Below are positions 36,892 through 45,160 of a stretch of 64,000 nt of DNA, piece after piece. The notes beneath the pieces were generated by a model that ran no database searches, was not told the DNA's origin, and was given only the letters and a program-made list of their open reading frames with translations. Made by a program: the position numbers and the translations under genes. Location: the NCBI RefSeq assembly GCF_000813845.1, contig NZ_JWTB01000031.1, positions 42,099 through 106,098 of the forward strand, written 5' to 3'. Numbering within the stretch: the first letter of the stretch is position 1; each line of letters opens with the position of its first letter. The stretch comes from Pseudarthrobacter phenanthrenivorans (GTDB taxonomy: Bacteria; Actinomycetota; Actinomycetes; Actinomycetales; Micrococcaceae).

Positions 36892-37851
36892 TCACCCGCT
36901 TCCGGCAAAACCGGCCGAGTAGGAATGGTCACTCCACGCCGTGCGAAGGTGCCGTTTGATTGCCGCTACAGCTCGTCGGAAACCGTCCGTGGCATCGTCC
37001 TTGGTGAATACCAGAACCGTCCACCCGGCCGACTCGAAGGCTTTGTCGCGCCGTCGATCACTCAATCGCTGGGCCTCAAGAAGATGGTGGCCGCCGTCGT
37101 ACTGGACTGCAAGGCGCCGGTGACGGTAGCCCAAGTCGGCCGTAGGGGAAGCCGCATCATTCGGTCGAAGTGCTATTTGCAGGTCAGGTTCTGGCAAGTT
37201 CGCGTCAATCATGGCCAGCCGCAGCATCGATTCCGGTGCGGAATCAGCGCCGACCCGCATCAGCTCCAAGGCTTCCCGTGCACGCACGACCCCCTGAAGA
37301 TTGGGGTGCCGGCCGACTAAAGCGCTGAGACCCTCCAATGTGTCAAAGGGCTGTGACCTGGCTTCAAACTCCGCTCGAGGGATGCGAATGATTTGGTCTC
37401 CAAGGCAGACCAGCTCAGCCAGCGACAGCCGCCGTGCCAAGTCGAGCCAGGTTCGGGAACGGGTGGTGATGGGGATGCCGTCGACAGTTTCGATTTCGTC
37501 GGCACTGGCCATGACCTTATGGGCAATGACACCTTTCCGGCGAACCTGCGGCAAATGCTTTGGTTTGCTCATGTGCAGTTCAGTTGAATCCGACAGCCAC
37601 GCGGGGAGCAGCTGACAGTGCAAACGTGCAGCCGTGACGTGTGAAATCCACGCGCCTGGCGAAACTTCGGAGAGGACCCGTGCCGCGGCTTCCAATTCGA
37701 AGTTCCAAGTCGACGGGCGGTACAACCGCCTGCTGACGTGGACCACGTCATCCTTCCGCAGCCGCTTCGCTGACACACCGGCAGTCACCGCCGAGTCGTA
37801 TGTGAACGGACAGCTTGCCAGGTTCGACGGTAAATCAGCGCGCTTATGCAT
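36892..37851 (-). CDS. AbiEi-like N-terminal domain plus DUF559/Vsr-like endonuclease domain protein
   Basis: 319 residues. The N-terminal 60 residues (FTYDSAVTAGVSAKRLRKDDVVHVSRRLYRP) resemble the winged-helix start of AbiEi-type proteins. The C-terminal 100 (ESMLRLAMIDANLPEPDLQI, then ADLGYRHRRLAVQYDGGHHL and WTVLVFTKDD) resemble the DUF559 PD-(D/E)XK nuclease fold. The usual Glu of the E-Y-D-G motif is Gln here (VQYDG), so nuclease activity is uncertain. The gene is bracketed by inverted arrays of 32-bp units, which run nearly up to both ends. The natural function is unknown. No partner antitoxin or toxin is adjacent. Confidence 0.75.
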   Translation of the reverse strand: MHKRADLPSNLASCPFTYDSAVTAGVSAKRLRKDDVVHVSRRLYRPSTWNFELEAAARVLSEVSPGAWISHVTAARLHCQLLPAWLSDSTELHMSKPKHLPQVRRKGVIAHKVMASADEIETVDGIPITTRSRTWLDLARRLSLAELVCLGDQIIRIPRAEFEARSQPFDTLEGLSALVGRHPNLQGVVRAREALELMRVGADSAPESMLRLAMIDANLPEPDLQIALRPNDAASPTADLGYRHRRLAVQYDGGHHLLEAQRLSDRRRDKAFESAGWTVLVFTKDDATDGFRRAVAAIKRHLRTAWSDHSYSAGFAGSG

Positions 37852-37890
37852 GCTGGCATTCTGGCGTAGAAGGCTAGACCACTGCAGGAG

Positions 37891-37899
37891 TTATCCACA
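37891..37899 (+). promoter_or_regulatory. DnaA-box-like sequence upstream of the DUF559 gene
   Basis: TTATCCACA is an exact match to the DnaA-box consensus, 40 bp before the ATG of the DUF559 gene and 25 bp from the right array. A single box may be chance. Confidence 0.3.
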
Positions 37900-37920
37900 G
37901 CAACCGCCCTCGATGGTTCC

Positions 37921-38130
37921 AAGGTGATGGCGCGTTGGTGAATTGGGGGTGGAAGGTGATGGCGGGTCGGTTTATTCGGGGTGGAAGGTGATGGCGCGTT
38001 GGTGAATTGGGGGCGGAATCTGATGGCGGGTTGGTGAATTGGGGGCGGAATCTGATGGCGGGTTGGTGAATTGGGGCGGAATCTGATGGGGGATTCTTGA
38101 ATGGTAGGCAGGATGTGATGGGGCGTTGGG
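37921..38130 (-). repeat. Right array: seven 32-bp units with the core in inverse orientation
   Basis: Read on the plus strand the core is GTGATGGCGCG or variants (CTGATGGCGGG), the reverse complement of the left-array core. The 7-mer cores begin at 37924, 37956, 37988, 38020, 38052, 38083 and 38115: a 32-bp period with one 31-bp step. Outside the core the units differ from the left array (TTGGTGAATTGGGG). The array fills the space between the DUF559 promoter region and the fhs stop codon. Confidence 0.9.
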
Positions 38131-39807
38131 CTAGGTGAGGCCCACCGGGTTGCCGTCGGCGTCGACATCCATGCGCAGGGCCGCGGGAACCGCCGGGAGG
38201 CCGGGCATGGTCATCACCGCCCCCGTCAAGGCCACGATGAAGCCTGCACCGGTCTTTGGCAGGAGGTCGCGGACGTGGATGCTGAAGCCCTTGGGCGCCC
38301 CCAGCCGGGAGGCGTCGTCCGTGAACGAGTACTGCGTCTTGGCCATGCAGACCGGCAGCCCGGACCAGCCGTTGCGCTCGATATCGGCGAGCCGCTTCAG
38401 TGCCGGGACCGAGAAGTCCACGCCGTCCGCCCCGTAGATTTCCTGTGCAATGGTGCGGATCTTGTCCTCCACCGACAACCCCAGCGAGTAGAGGTGCCGG
38501 AAGCTGTTGGGCCCCGCCAGCACCTGCGCCACCAATGCTGCGAGTTCATCCCCACCGTCCCCGCCGCCGCCCCGTCCCCACACGTCGGCCACAGCAGCCG
38601 GCACGCCCTGGGCCGCGCACCAGGCGAGCAGCCAGTCGAGTTCCTCGGCCGAATCCGACGAGAACCTGTTGATGGCCACCACGGGTGTCACACCGAATTT
38701 CTCCACGTTGCGGACATGCCGGCGCAGGTTCTCCACGCCGGCTTCCAGGGCGGCAAGGTCCGGCCGGGTCAGTTCGCCCTTGGCCACCCCGCCCTGCATC
38801 TTCAGCGCCCGCACCGTCGCCACCACCACGACGGCGGAGGGAGCCAGGCCACCGACCCGGGCCTTGATGTCCATGAACTTCTCCGCGCCCAGGTCCGCCC
38901 CGAAGCCAGCCTCCGTGACCACGATGTCCGCCAGCCGCCGGGCCGTCTGGGTGGCAATCAGGGAGTTGCAGCCGTGGGCGATGTTGGCGAACGGGCCGCC
39001 GTGCACCAGTGCGGGGGTCCCGGCGATGGTCTGCACCAGGTTCGGCTTGATGGCTTCCTTCAGCAGCAGGGTCAGGGCGCCCTGCACACCCAGGTCGGCC
39101 ACGGTGACGGGAACCCGGTCGAAGGTATAGCCGAAGGTAATCCGTCCCAGTCGCTCACGGAGGTCGGACAGGCCCGTGGCCAGGCAGAAGACGGCCATGA
39201 TCTCGGACGCCACCGTAATGTCGAACCCGTCCTGCCGCGGAACTCCCTGGGAGGGTCCGCCCAGGCCGATCACCACTTCGCGCAGGGCACGGTCGTTCAT
39301 GTCCAGCACCCGCTTGAAGGTCATCCGCCGCGGATCGATGTTCAGGGCGTTGCCCTGGTAGATGTGGTTGTCCACCAGCGCCATCAGCGCATTGTTGGCC
39401 GAGGTGATGGCATGGAAATCGCCGGTGAAGTGCAGGTTGATTTCGTCCATCGGCAGCACCTGTGAGTAGCCCCCGCCGGTGGCCCCGCCCTTCATCCCCA
39501 GGACCGGGCCCAAGGACGGCTCCCGCAAAGCGATCATCACCTTGTGGCCGGCGCGTGCCAGGGAATCCGCCAGCCCAACCGTGGTGGTCGACTTTCCCTC
39601 GCCCGCCGGAGTGGGGGACATGGCAGACACGAGCACTACTTTGCCCGCAGGCGGCGGGGCGTCCAGCCGGGCGGGGTCCACCTTGGCCTTGAACCGCCCA
39701 TACGGCTCCAGCGCCTCCGGGTTGATCCCTGCGGCAGCCGCGATGTCGTTGATCGGCCGGATCCGGGCAGCCCGGGCTATCTGAAGATCAGAAGGGAGAG
39801 CAGACAT
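38131..39807 (-). CDS. fhs: Formate-tetrahydrofolate ligase
   Basis: ATP-dependent formation of 10-formyl-tetrahydrofolate. 558 residues from ATG 39805-39807, with AAAGGA upstream. The P-loop TPAGEGKST is at about 66-74; [26 protein letters not shown] and [15 protein letters not shown] are family signatures. Normal length. Its stop codon touches the right repeat array, so the array forms the 3' region of this transcript. Confidence 0.97.
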   Translation of the reverse strand: MSALPSDLQIARAARIRPINDIAAAAGINPEALEPYGRFKAKVDPARLDAPPPAGKVVLVSAMSPTPAGEGKSTTTVGLADSLARAGHKVMIALREPSLGPVLGMKGGATGGGYSQVLPMDEINLHFTGDFHAITSANNALMALVDNHIYQGNALNIDPRRMTFKRVLDMNDRALREVVIGLGGPSQGVPRQDGFDITVASEIMAVFCLATGLSDLRERLGRITFGYTFDRVPVTVADLGVQGALTLLLKEAIKPNLVQTIAGTPALVHGGPFANIAHGCNSLIATQTARRLADIVVTEAGFGADLGAEKFMDIKARVGGLAPSAVVVVATVRALKMQGGVAKGELTRPDLAALEAGVENLRRHVRNVEKFGVTPVVAINRFSSDSAEELDWLLAWCAAQGVPAAVADVWGRGGGGDGGDELAALVAQVLAGPNSFRHLYSLGLSVEDKIRTIAQEIYGADGVDFSVPALKRLADIERNGWSGLPVCMAKTQYSFTDDASRLGAPKGFSIHVRDLLPKTGAGFIVALTGAVMTMPGLPAVPAALRMDVDADGNPVGLT

Positions 39808-39913
39808 CCTTGTCCTTTCCTGCACGGGCCAACGTCGGCACCTGTCCTAAAGCTAACAGCCCGGCGGCAGGGGACGTAGGAAAAGCAGGAGAAGCGCGCT
39901 CCGCGGGAAAGGG

Positions 39914-41179
39914 TCAGGAGGCGGGAACCGCCGGAGCCAGGCGGCGGCCCACGAAATTGTCGACGGCGGCGTGGTAGCTCTCAAGGGTAATGGCGGCAGT
40001 TCGCTGCCAGCCGGAGTTCTGGGCACGGATGGCGGCGGCGCGGCCCAGGTCCTCGCGGGTGGCGGGGTCGTCGTAGAGGGCTTCCAGGGCATCGGCCCAG
40101 TCCGCGGCGTGGTGGCCGTCCACCAGGAGCCCGGTGCGGCCATGGAAGATGGCCCGGGACAGGCCGCCGACCCGGGTGGCCACCACGGGCGTGCCGCAGG
40201 CCTGCGCCTCGAGTGCCACCAGGCCGAAGGACTCACTGAAGGACGGCATCACCACGACGTCGGCCGCGCGGAACCAGTCCGCCAGCTCGGGCGCCTTTAC
40301 CGGCGGAAGCTGCGTGACGACGTCGTCCATTCCTGCCTCCGCCACCAGGCAGCGCAGGTTGAATTCCTTGTTGCCGCTCAATGCGCCCAGGATGGTGACC
40401 TTCAGGTCGATGTCGGGCCGGCGTTTCCGCAGCAGCGCAGCCGCCTTCACCAGGACCTGCGGGCCTTTCAGCCGTTGGATCCGGCCCGCAAATACCAGGT
40501 GGAAGGTATCCGGGCTGATGCCGCGCCCGGCCCTCGAACGCGCCCGGAACGCGGGAGTGAACGTGGCCAGGTCCACCCCGGGCGGTGCGATGTCGATCCG
40601 GTCGTAGGTGGCGCCGTAGTGCGAGACAAGCTCTGCGGCCTCGGAGCTGGTGTTGGCAATGAGCCGGGCCGCGCCGTCGACGATGCGGTGTTCGCCCAGT
40701 TCGCGCCGCCGGGGTTCCGGCTTTTCACCGGATTCGAGCAGCAGGTTCTTGACCTTGGCCATGGTGTGCATGGTGTGCACCAGCGGCACGCCCCACAATT
40801 CGGACAGCTCCAGCCCTGCGATCCCGGACACCCAGTAATGCGAATGGATGACGTCGTACCGGCCGTGCGGCTGGCGGCGGCGGATCTGCTCGATCTCGGC
40901 CACCATGGCATGCAGCAACCCGGGCAGTTCCTCTTTGGGGATCTTGCGGGGCGGGCCGGCCAGGACGTTGTGGACACATACGCCGGGATCGGGGTGTTCG
41001 ACGGCGGGCTGGTCGGCAGAGGTGGCGCGCGTAAAGATCTCCACCTCCACACCTGCCTCGGCCAGCGCCGACGCCAGTTCGCGGATGTAGACGTTCATGC
41101 CGCCGGCGTCGCCGGAGCCGGGCTGTTCCATGGGTGAGGTGTGGAGGGAAAGCAAAGCGACCCTGCGGATCAGTGCCAC
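39914..41179 (-). CDS. mshA: D-inositol-3-phosphate glycosyltransferase (mycothiol synthesis)
   Basis: Joins UDP-GlcNAc to inositol-3-phosphate, first step of mycothiol. 421 residues, GT4 fold. The GTG start is preceded by AAGGAGG. HTSPMEQPGSGDAGGMNVYI is the MshA N-terminal loop; VIHSHYWVSGIAG, FAGRIQRLKGPQVL and ESFGLVALEAQACGTPVVA are conserved. The product of Ino1 (35473-36558) is its acceptor. Confidence 0.93.
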   Translation of the reverse strand: MALIRRVALLSLHTSPMEQPGSGDAGGMNVYIRELASALAEAGVEVEIFTRATSADQPAVEHPDPGVCVHNVLAGPPRKIPKEELPGLLHAMVAEIEQIRRRQPHGRYDVIHSHYWVSGIAGLELSELWGVPLVHTMHTMAKVKNLLLESGEKPEPRRRELGEHRIVDGAARLIANTSSEAAELVSHYGATYDRIDIAPPGVDLATFTPAFRARSRAGRGISPDTFHLVFAGRIQRLKGPQVLVKAAALLRKRRPDIDLKVTILGALSGNKEFNLRCLVAEAGMDDVVTQLPPVKAPELADWFRAADVVVMPSFSESFGLVALEAQACGTPVVATRVGGLSRAIFHGRTGLLVDGHHAADWADALEALYDDPATREDLGRAAAIRAQNSGWQRTAAITLESYHAAVDNFVGRRLAPAVPAS

Positions 41180-41255
41180 GGGACCTCCTTCCGGCCGCCG
41201 GCGCGTGCAAGGGGAGCCGGTTCAAAGCGCATTCGATAAAACATTACTCCTTCCC

Positions 41256-42683
41256 TTAACGCCCGCCGCCCTCCCACATCTTCCCCACATCCGGGAATGC
41301 GTGCTCATAACCGGCCAGAAGCCGCCCGGCACGCTCCGGGGAGTCCACGAGCGGATGCCGGGCGAAGGCTTCGATGGCGGCTGCACGGTTGCCGGTCGCC
41401 GCGGCCAGGACGGTGAGCCGTTCCACGTCCTTGACCCGCTGCAGCAGTTCCAGCTGCGCGCCCGCCGGTGCCTGTTGGGGCAGCGGTACGGCGCCGTTGC
41501 GTGTCACCGCGCAGGGGACTTCGACGACGGCGTCCGCGGGAAGGCCGGGAATGGCCGGCCGGACGGCGCTTGGGTCTGCCATGGCGGGCAGGGGTGCCTG
41601 CCGGTCCGGCGCGCTGCCCGGTGGCAGGGTATTGCGGGTGTTGAGGATCAGTTGCGTGTCTCCGCGGCCGGCCAAGGCCCGCATGGCCGCCAGCGCCACC
41701 CGCTCGTAGCCGCCACCGGCCAGGTCCTCCTCATCCCGGTGCCCGCCATCCTGCCGGGCCTCGGCCAGGTATCCCTCCTCGCGGGACCGCCGTGCCTCCT
41801 CCCACAACCGGTAGGCGTCGTCCCCTGCGACGGCCAGCCGCGGATACAGCGCCCGCTGCTGGCCGTCGATGGTCTCGCCGCGGGTCTCTGCCATGCCCTG
41901 CATCGCCGCCCGGGCTTCCTCGCTCCGGTAGTAGTAATACAGGTACTCGTTGGGCAGCATGCCCAGCTCCGCCAGGAACGGCTGCGGGAACAACCGGCCT
42001 TCCTCGAACCGCTGCAGCGCCGCCGGATCCGCGAGCAGGTCCGGCAACACGTCGCGGCCGCCGGACTCCAGCCGGTACAACCAGCCCAAATGGTTCAGTC
42101 CGTAGTAGCCCACGCCGTCGAGCCGTCCCTCCGCCAAGGGGACGCCGGCAGCGTGCGCCGCCCGGTGAACCAGACCTCCGGCCGAGTCGCAGATCCCGAT
42201 CACCCGGTGCCCCAGGACAGGGAGCAGGGCCTCGGTCACCATCCCTGCGGGGTTGGTGAAGTTGATCAGCCACGCGTCCGGGCACCGGTCCCGCATCAGC
42301 CGGGCCAGGTCCAGCATGCGCGGAATGGTACGGAGCGCGTAGGAGATACCACCGGCGCCTGTGGTCTCCTGGCCCAGCAGCCCAAGATCCTGCGCCACCT
42401 TCTCATCGGCCACCCGGCCGGCCGTCCCGCCGGGGCGGATGGCGGCAAACACCATGCCGGCGCCGTCCAGGGCAGCAGCAGGATCGGTGGTGCACTCAAC
42501 AGCCACCCGCCCGTCCTGGCCCCCGGGCATACTCTTCAGCACGGCGGCGACCGCAGCGAGGCGTGCGGGATCGACGTCGTACAACACCAGCCGGGTGACC
42601 AGCCCGGAAAAGGTTCCGGACAGCAGGGCCCGGTATATCAGCGGCACCCGAAAACCCCCGCCGCCGGCAATCAACAGCCGCAT
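41256..42683 (-). CDS. 6-phospho-beta-glucosidase, glycoside hydrolase family 4
   Basis: 475 residues. GH4 enzymes use NAD and a divalent metal to cleave phosphorylated disaccharides by oxidation-elimination. The NAD loop is IAGGGGFRVPLI; metal and catalytic motifs are NFTNPAGMVTEAL, GICDSAGGL (Cys ligand) and YGLNHLGWLY (His ligand). The ATG has TAGACT six bases upstream and no ribosome site. The PfkB-type kinase gene diverges from it across 90 bp, suggesting a shared sugar pathway (inference). No PTS gene is nearby. Confidence 0.88.
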   Translation of the reverse strand: MRLLIAGGGGFRVPLIYRALLSGTFSGLVTRLVLYDVDPARLAAVAAVLKSMPGGQDGRVAVECTTDPAAALDGAGMVFAAIRPGGTAGRVADEKVAQDLGLLGQETTGAGGISYALRTIPRMLDLARLMRDRCPDAWLINFTNPAGMVTEALLPVLGHRVIGICDSAGGLVHRAAHAAGVPLAEGRLDGVGYYGLNHLGWLYRLESGGRDVLPDLLADPAALQRFEEGRLFPQPFLAELGMLPNEYLYYYYRSEEARAAMQGMAETRGETIDGQQRALYPRLAVAGDDAYRLWEEARRSREEGYLAEARQDGGHRDEEDLAGGGYERVALAAMRALAGRGDTQLILNTRNTLPPGSAPDRQAPLPAMADPSAVRPAIPGLPADAVVEVPCAVTRNGAVPLPQQAPAGAQLELLQRVKDVERLTVLAAATGNRAAAIEAFARHPLVDSPERAGRLLAGYEHAFPDVGKMWEGGGR

Positions 42684-42689
42684 GAATGC

Positions 42690-42695
42690 AGTCTA
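42690..42695 (-). promoter_or_regulatory. -10 box for leaderless GH4 transcript
   Basis: TAGACT on the minus strand, six bases, then ATG 42683. No ribosome site. Confidence 0.55.
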
Positions 42696-42760
42696 GGACC
42701 CGCCCCCGACACTGCCCATAAGCCGTCCCGAAGGCCCTACCGCTGCCCAGCCCCACGGCG

Positions 42761-42766
42761 TATCCT
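42761..42766 (+). promoter_or_regulatory. -10 box for leaderless PfkB-family kinase transcript
   Basis: TATCCT, seven bases, then ATG 42774. No ribosome site. Confidence 0.55.
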
Positions 42767-42773
42767 GCGCACT

Positions 42774-43865
42774 ATGGACGCCACCCCAGCCCGCCCCTTC
42801 GATCCGCTGGCGGCCGTCCGGTCCGCCCGCGAGCCGGGATTCGACCTGCTGCTGGCCGGGACAGTGTTCCAGGACATCATCTTCACCGGCCTGCCCCACG
42901 GGCCGGAACCCGGAACCGAAATCTGGAGCGACGGGATGGGCAGCTGCCCCGGCGGGGTGGCCAACCAGGCCATCGCCGCTGCCAGGCTGGGGCTGCGCAC
43001 CGGGCTGGCGGCTGCCTTTGGTGACGACGGCTACGGGGACTTCAACTGGAAGATCCTCTCCGGCCAGGAACATGTTGACCTCAGCCTTTCCCGCCGCGTG
43101 CCCGGGTGGCACTCGCCGGTGACCGTCTCGCTCTGCGTTGACCAGGACCGCTCCATGGTCACCCACGGGCACTCCGCGCCGGTGACAAGTTCCGAACTCA
43201 TTGGCGAACCGCCCAAGGCGCTCGCCGGCATCGCGGAGGTGGGCGTGGAGATGGAGCCCTGGGCCAAGGCGGCCCGCGACTCGGGAGTAAAGCTCTTCGG
43301 CGACATCGGATGGGACCCGAGCGGGGAATGGGCGCCGGTCAGGCTCGACAACCTGCAGTACTTCTACGCCTTCCTGCCCAACCAGCGGGAGGCCATGGCC
43401 TTTACCGGCAAGGACAATCCGTGGAGCGCGCTGTACGCGCTGGCCGACCGGGTTCCCGTGGCGGTGGTGACGCTGGGCGCGCAGGGTGCCATGGCGGTGG
43501 ACTCGGAAACCGGCGAGGAGGAGTGGGTACCGTCTCTTCCAGTCAAGGCCCATGACCCCACCGGTGCCGGCGACTGCTTCGACGCGGCGTTCATTGTCGG
43601 GACCCTGGCAGGCTGGCCGCTGGGGGACAGGCTGCGGTTTGCCAACCTGTGCGCGTCGCTTGCCGTGCAGGAAGTGGGAGGGTCGCTGGCTGCGCCCGGT
43701 TGGGGGGACATCGCGGACTGGTGGAAACGCGCCAACGCCCGCCCCGAACGGCAGATGAGCCAGTGGCTGCGCCGCTTCCGTTTCCTGGCAGACATCATCG
43801 AGGACGTGCCGCCGGGAGCCCAGCGCAGGGCGGCCGCCACCATCGCCCACCTCTCGGACGCCTGA
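42774..43865 (+). CDS. PfkB-family carbohydrate kinase
   Basis: 363 residues from ATG 42774. The first PfkB signature is in GSCPGGVANQAIAAARLG; the second, with the catalytic Asp, is DPTGAGDCFDAAFIVGTLAG near residue 265. VVTLGAQGAMAV precedes it as usual. The last 60 residues (NARPERQMSQWLRRFRFL) form a longer tail than in most members. The substrate is unknown; the divergent GH4 gene suggests a sugar. alr follows 56 bp later with its own promoter. Confidence 0.88.
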   Translation: MDATPARPFDPLAAVRSAREPGFDLLLAGTVFQDIIFTGLPHGPEPGTEIWSDGMGSCPGGVANQAIAAARLGLRTGLAAAFGDDGYGDFNWKILSGQEHVDLSLSRRVPGWHSPVTVSLCVDQDRSMVTHGHSAPVTSSELIGEPPKALAGIAEVGVEMEPWAKAARDSGVKLFGDIGWDPSGEWAPVRLDNLQYFYAFLPNQREAMAFTGKDNPWSALYALADRVPVAVVTLGAQGAMAVDSETGEEEWVPSLPVKAHDPTGAGDCFDAAFIVGTLAGWPLGDRLRFANLCASLAVQEVGGSLAAPGWGDIADWWKRANARPERQMSQWLRRFRFLADIIEDVPPGAQRRAAATIAHLSDA

Positions 43866-43908
43866 GGAGCCGTGGAGGCGCCGATTATTCGGCGCCAAGT
43901 GCCCGCAC

Positions 43909-43914
43909 TAGAAT
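43909..43914 (+). promoter_or_regulatory. -10 box for leaderless alr transcript
   Basis: TAGAAT, seven bases, then GTG 43922. It is identical to the acpS box and spacing. It drives the alr-tsaE-tsaB-rimI-tsaD run. Confidence 0.6.
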
Positions 43915-43921
43915 CACTTAG

Positions 43922-45160
43922 GTGACCTACCCCGCAAAAACAGGTGAATTCAGCGCTGCCTCCGGGCCGGACCCCCGCCATGAGCGGTCCGCCGTGATCG
44001 ATCTGGACGCCATCCGGCACAACGTCCGCAGGCTCGCCGCCGCTGCTTCCCCCGCGAAAGTCATGGCCGTCGTGAAAGCCGACGCGTACGGGCACGGCGC
44101 CGTTCCGGTGGCCCGCGCGGCCCTGCAGGCCGGCGCCTCCTGGCTGGGGGTCGCGCACATCTCCGAGGCCCTCGCGTTGCGCGCCGCCGGCATCGACGCG
44201 CCCCTCCTTGCCTGGCTGCACACCACGGACAGCAACTTCGGCGCCGCCGTGGCCGCCGGCGTCGACATTGGCTGCTCCGGCTGGGAACTGGAACGCATCG
44301 TGGCCGCAGCCCGGGAGCAGGAGCGCCCGGCGCGGGTGCATCTGAAGGTGGACACCGGGCTGGGCCGCAACGGTGCGACGCCCGAAACCTGGGACCGCCT
44401 GGTAGGCGAAGCCGTGGAGTACCAGGACCAGGGCCTGCTGCGCGTGGTGGGCATCTTTTCCCACCTGGCAGTGGCCGATGAACCGGAGCGGCCGGAGACG
44501 GACCAGCAGGTGGCGGCGTTCCGTGAAGCCCTGGCCATCGCCGAGGACGCGGGCGTGGACCCCGAGGTCCGGCACCTTGCCAACACCCCGGCCACGCTGT
44601 CGCGGCCAGACACCCACTTCGACCTGGTCCGGGTGGGCCTGGGCATCTACGGGCTCTCGCCGTTCGACGGCCAGACCTCCGCGGAACTCGGGCTCCGCCC
44701 CGCCATGACCCTGCGCACCCTGGTCTCGCAGTGCAAGCAGGTTCCCGAGGGGCAGGGCGTGTCCTACGGACTGCACTACCGCACCAGGGAAGCGAGCACC
44801 CTGGCGTTGATTCCGATGGGCTATGCCGACGGCGTCCCCCGCATCGGCACCGGCGGACCCGTCCGGGTGGCCGGCAGGACCTACCCCGTGGTGGGGCGCA
44901 TCGCCATGGACCAGATGGTCATCGACCTTGGCCCGGAGGCTTCCGCCGCCGACCTGCACGGGGCGGAAGCCGAACTGTTCGGCAACGGTGCCGACGGCGG
45001 TCCCACGGCTGACGACTGGGCACGCGCCGCCGGGACCATCAACTACGAGATCGTCACCCGGATCAGCCCCCGCGTGCCGCGCCGCTTCATAAACGAGGAC
45101 GCACCGGCAGGCAACGGCCAGGGCCTGGTGGGCGCACCGGGCAGGGCGGGGGCCGCATGA
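43922..45160 (+). CDS. alr: Alanine racemase
   Basis: PLP-dependent interconversion of L- and D-alanine for peptidoglycan. 412 residues. The PLP lysine is in AVVKADAYGHG (Lys about 52); HLKVDTGLGRNG, VRVGLGIYGLSPF and the C-terminal beta domain with SYGLHYRTRE (catalytic Tyr) and VGRIAMDQM are present. The N-terminal 20 residues are an extension. The stop overlaps the tsaE start (ATGA). Confidence 0.96.
   Translation: MTYPAKTGEFSAASGPDPRHERSAVIDLDAIRHNVRRLAAAASPAKVMAVVKADAYGHGAVPVARAALQAGASWLGVAHISEALALRAAGIDAPLLAWLHTTDSNFGAAVAAGVDIGCSGWELERIVAAAREQERPARVHLKVDTGLGRNGATPETWDRLVGEAVEYQDQGLLRVVGIFSHLAVADEPERPETDQQVAAFREALAIAEDAGVDPEVRHLANTPATLSRPDTHFDLVRVGLGIYGLSPFDGQTSAELGLRPAMTLRTLVSQCKQVPEGQGVSYGLHYRTREASTLALIPMGYADGVPRIGTGGPVRVAGRTYPVVGRIAMDQMVIDLGPEASAADLHGAEAELFGNGADGGPTADDWARAAGTINYEIVTRISPRVPRRFINEDAPAGNGQGLVGAPGRAGAA

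Noticed and set aside
36599..36922. Open frame across the left repeat array that looks like a 107-residue repetitive protein
   Set aside because: The repetition simply translates the 32-bp DNA units, several frames are open at once, and there is no ribosome site or recognised domain.
36610..38130. CRISPR array
   Set aside because: Units are contiguous tandem repeats with no unique spacers, and no cas gene is nearby.
37785..38168. Open frame across the right repeat array
   Set aside because: It is another translation of the repeat units and overlaps both the DUF559 start and the end of fhs.
41097..42773. Long plus-strand extension ahead of the PfkB-family kinase
   Set aside because: It is antisense to the GH4 gene; kinase homology begins at ATG 42774 right after a -10 box.
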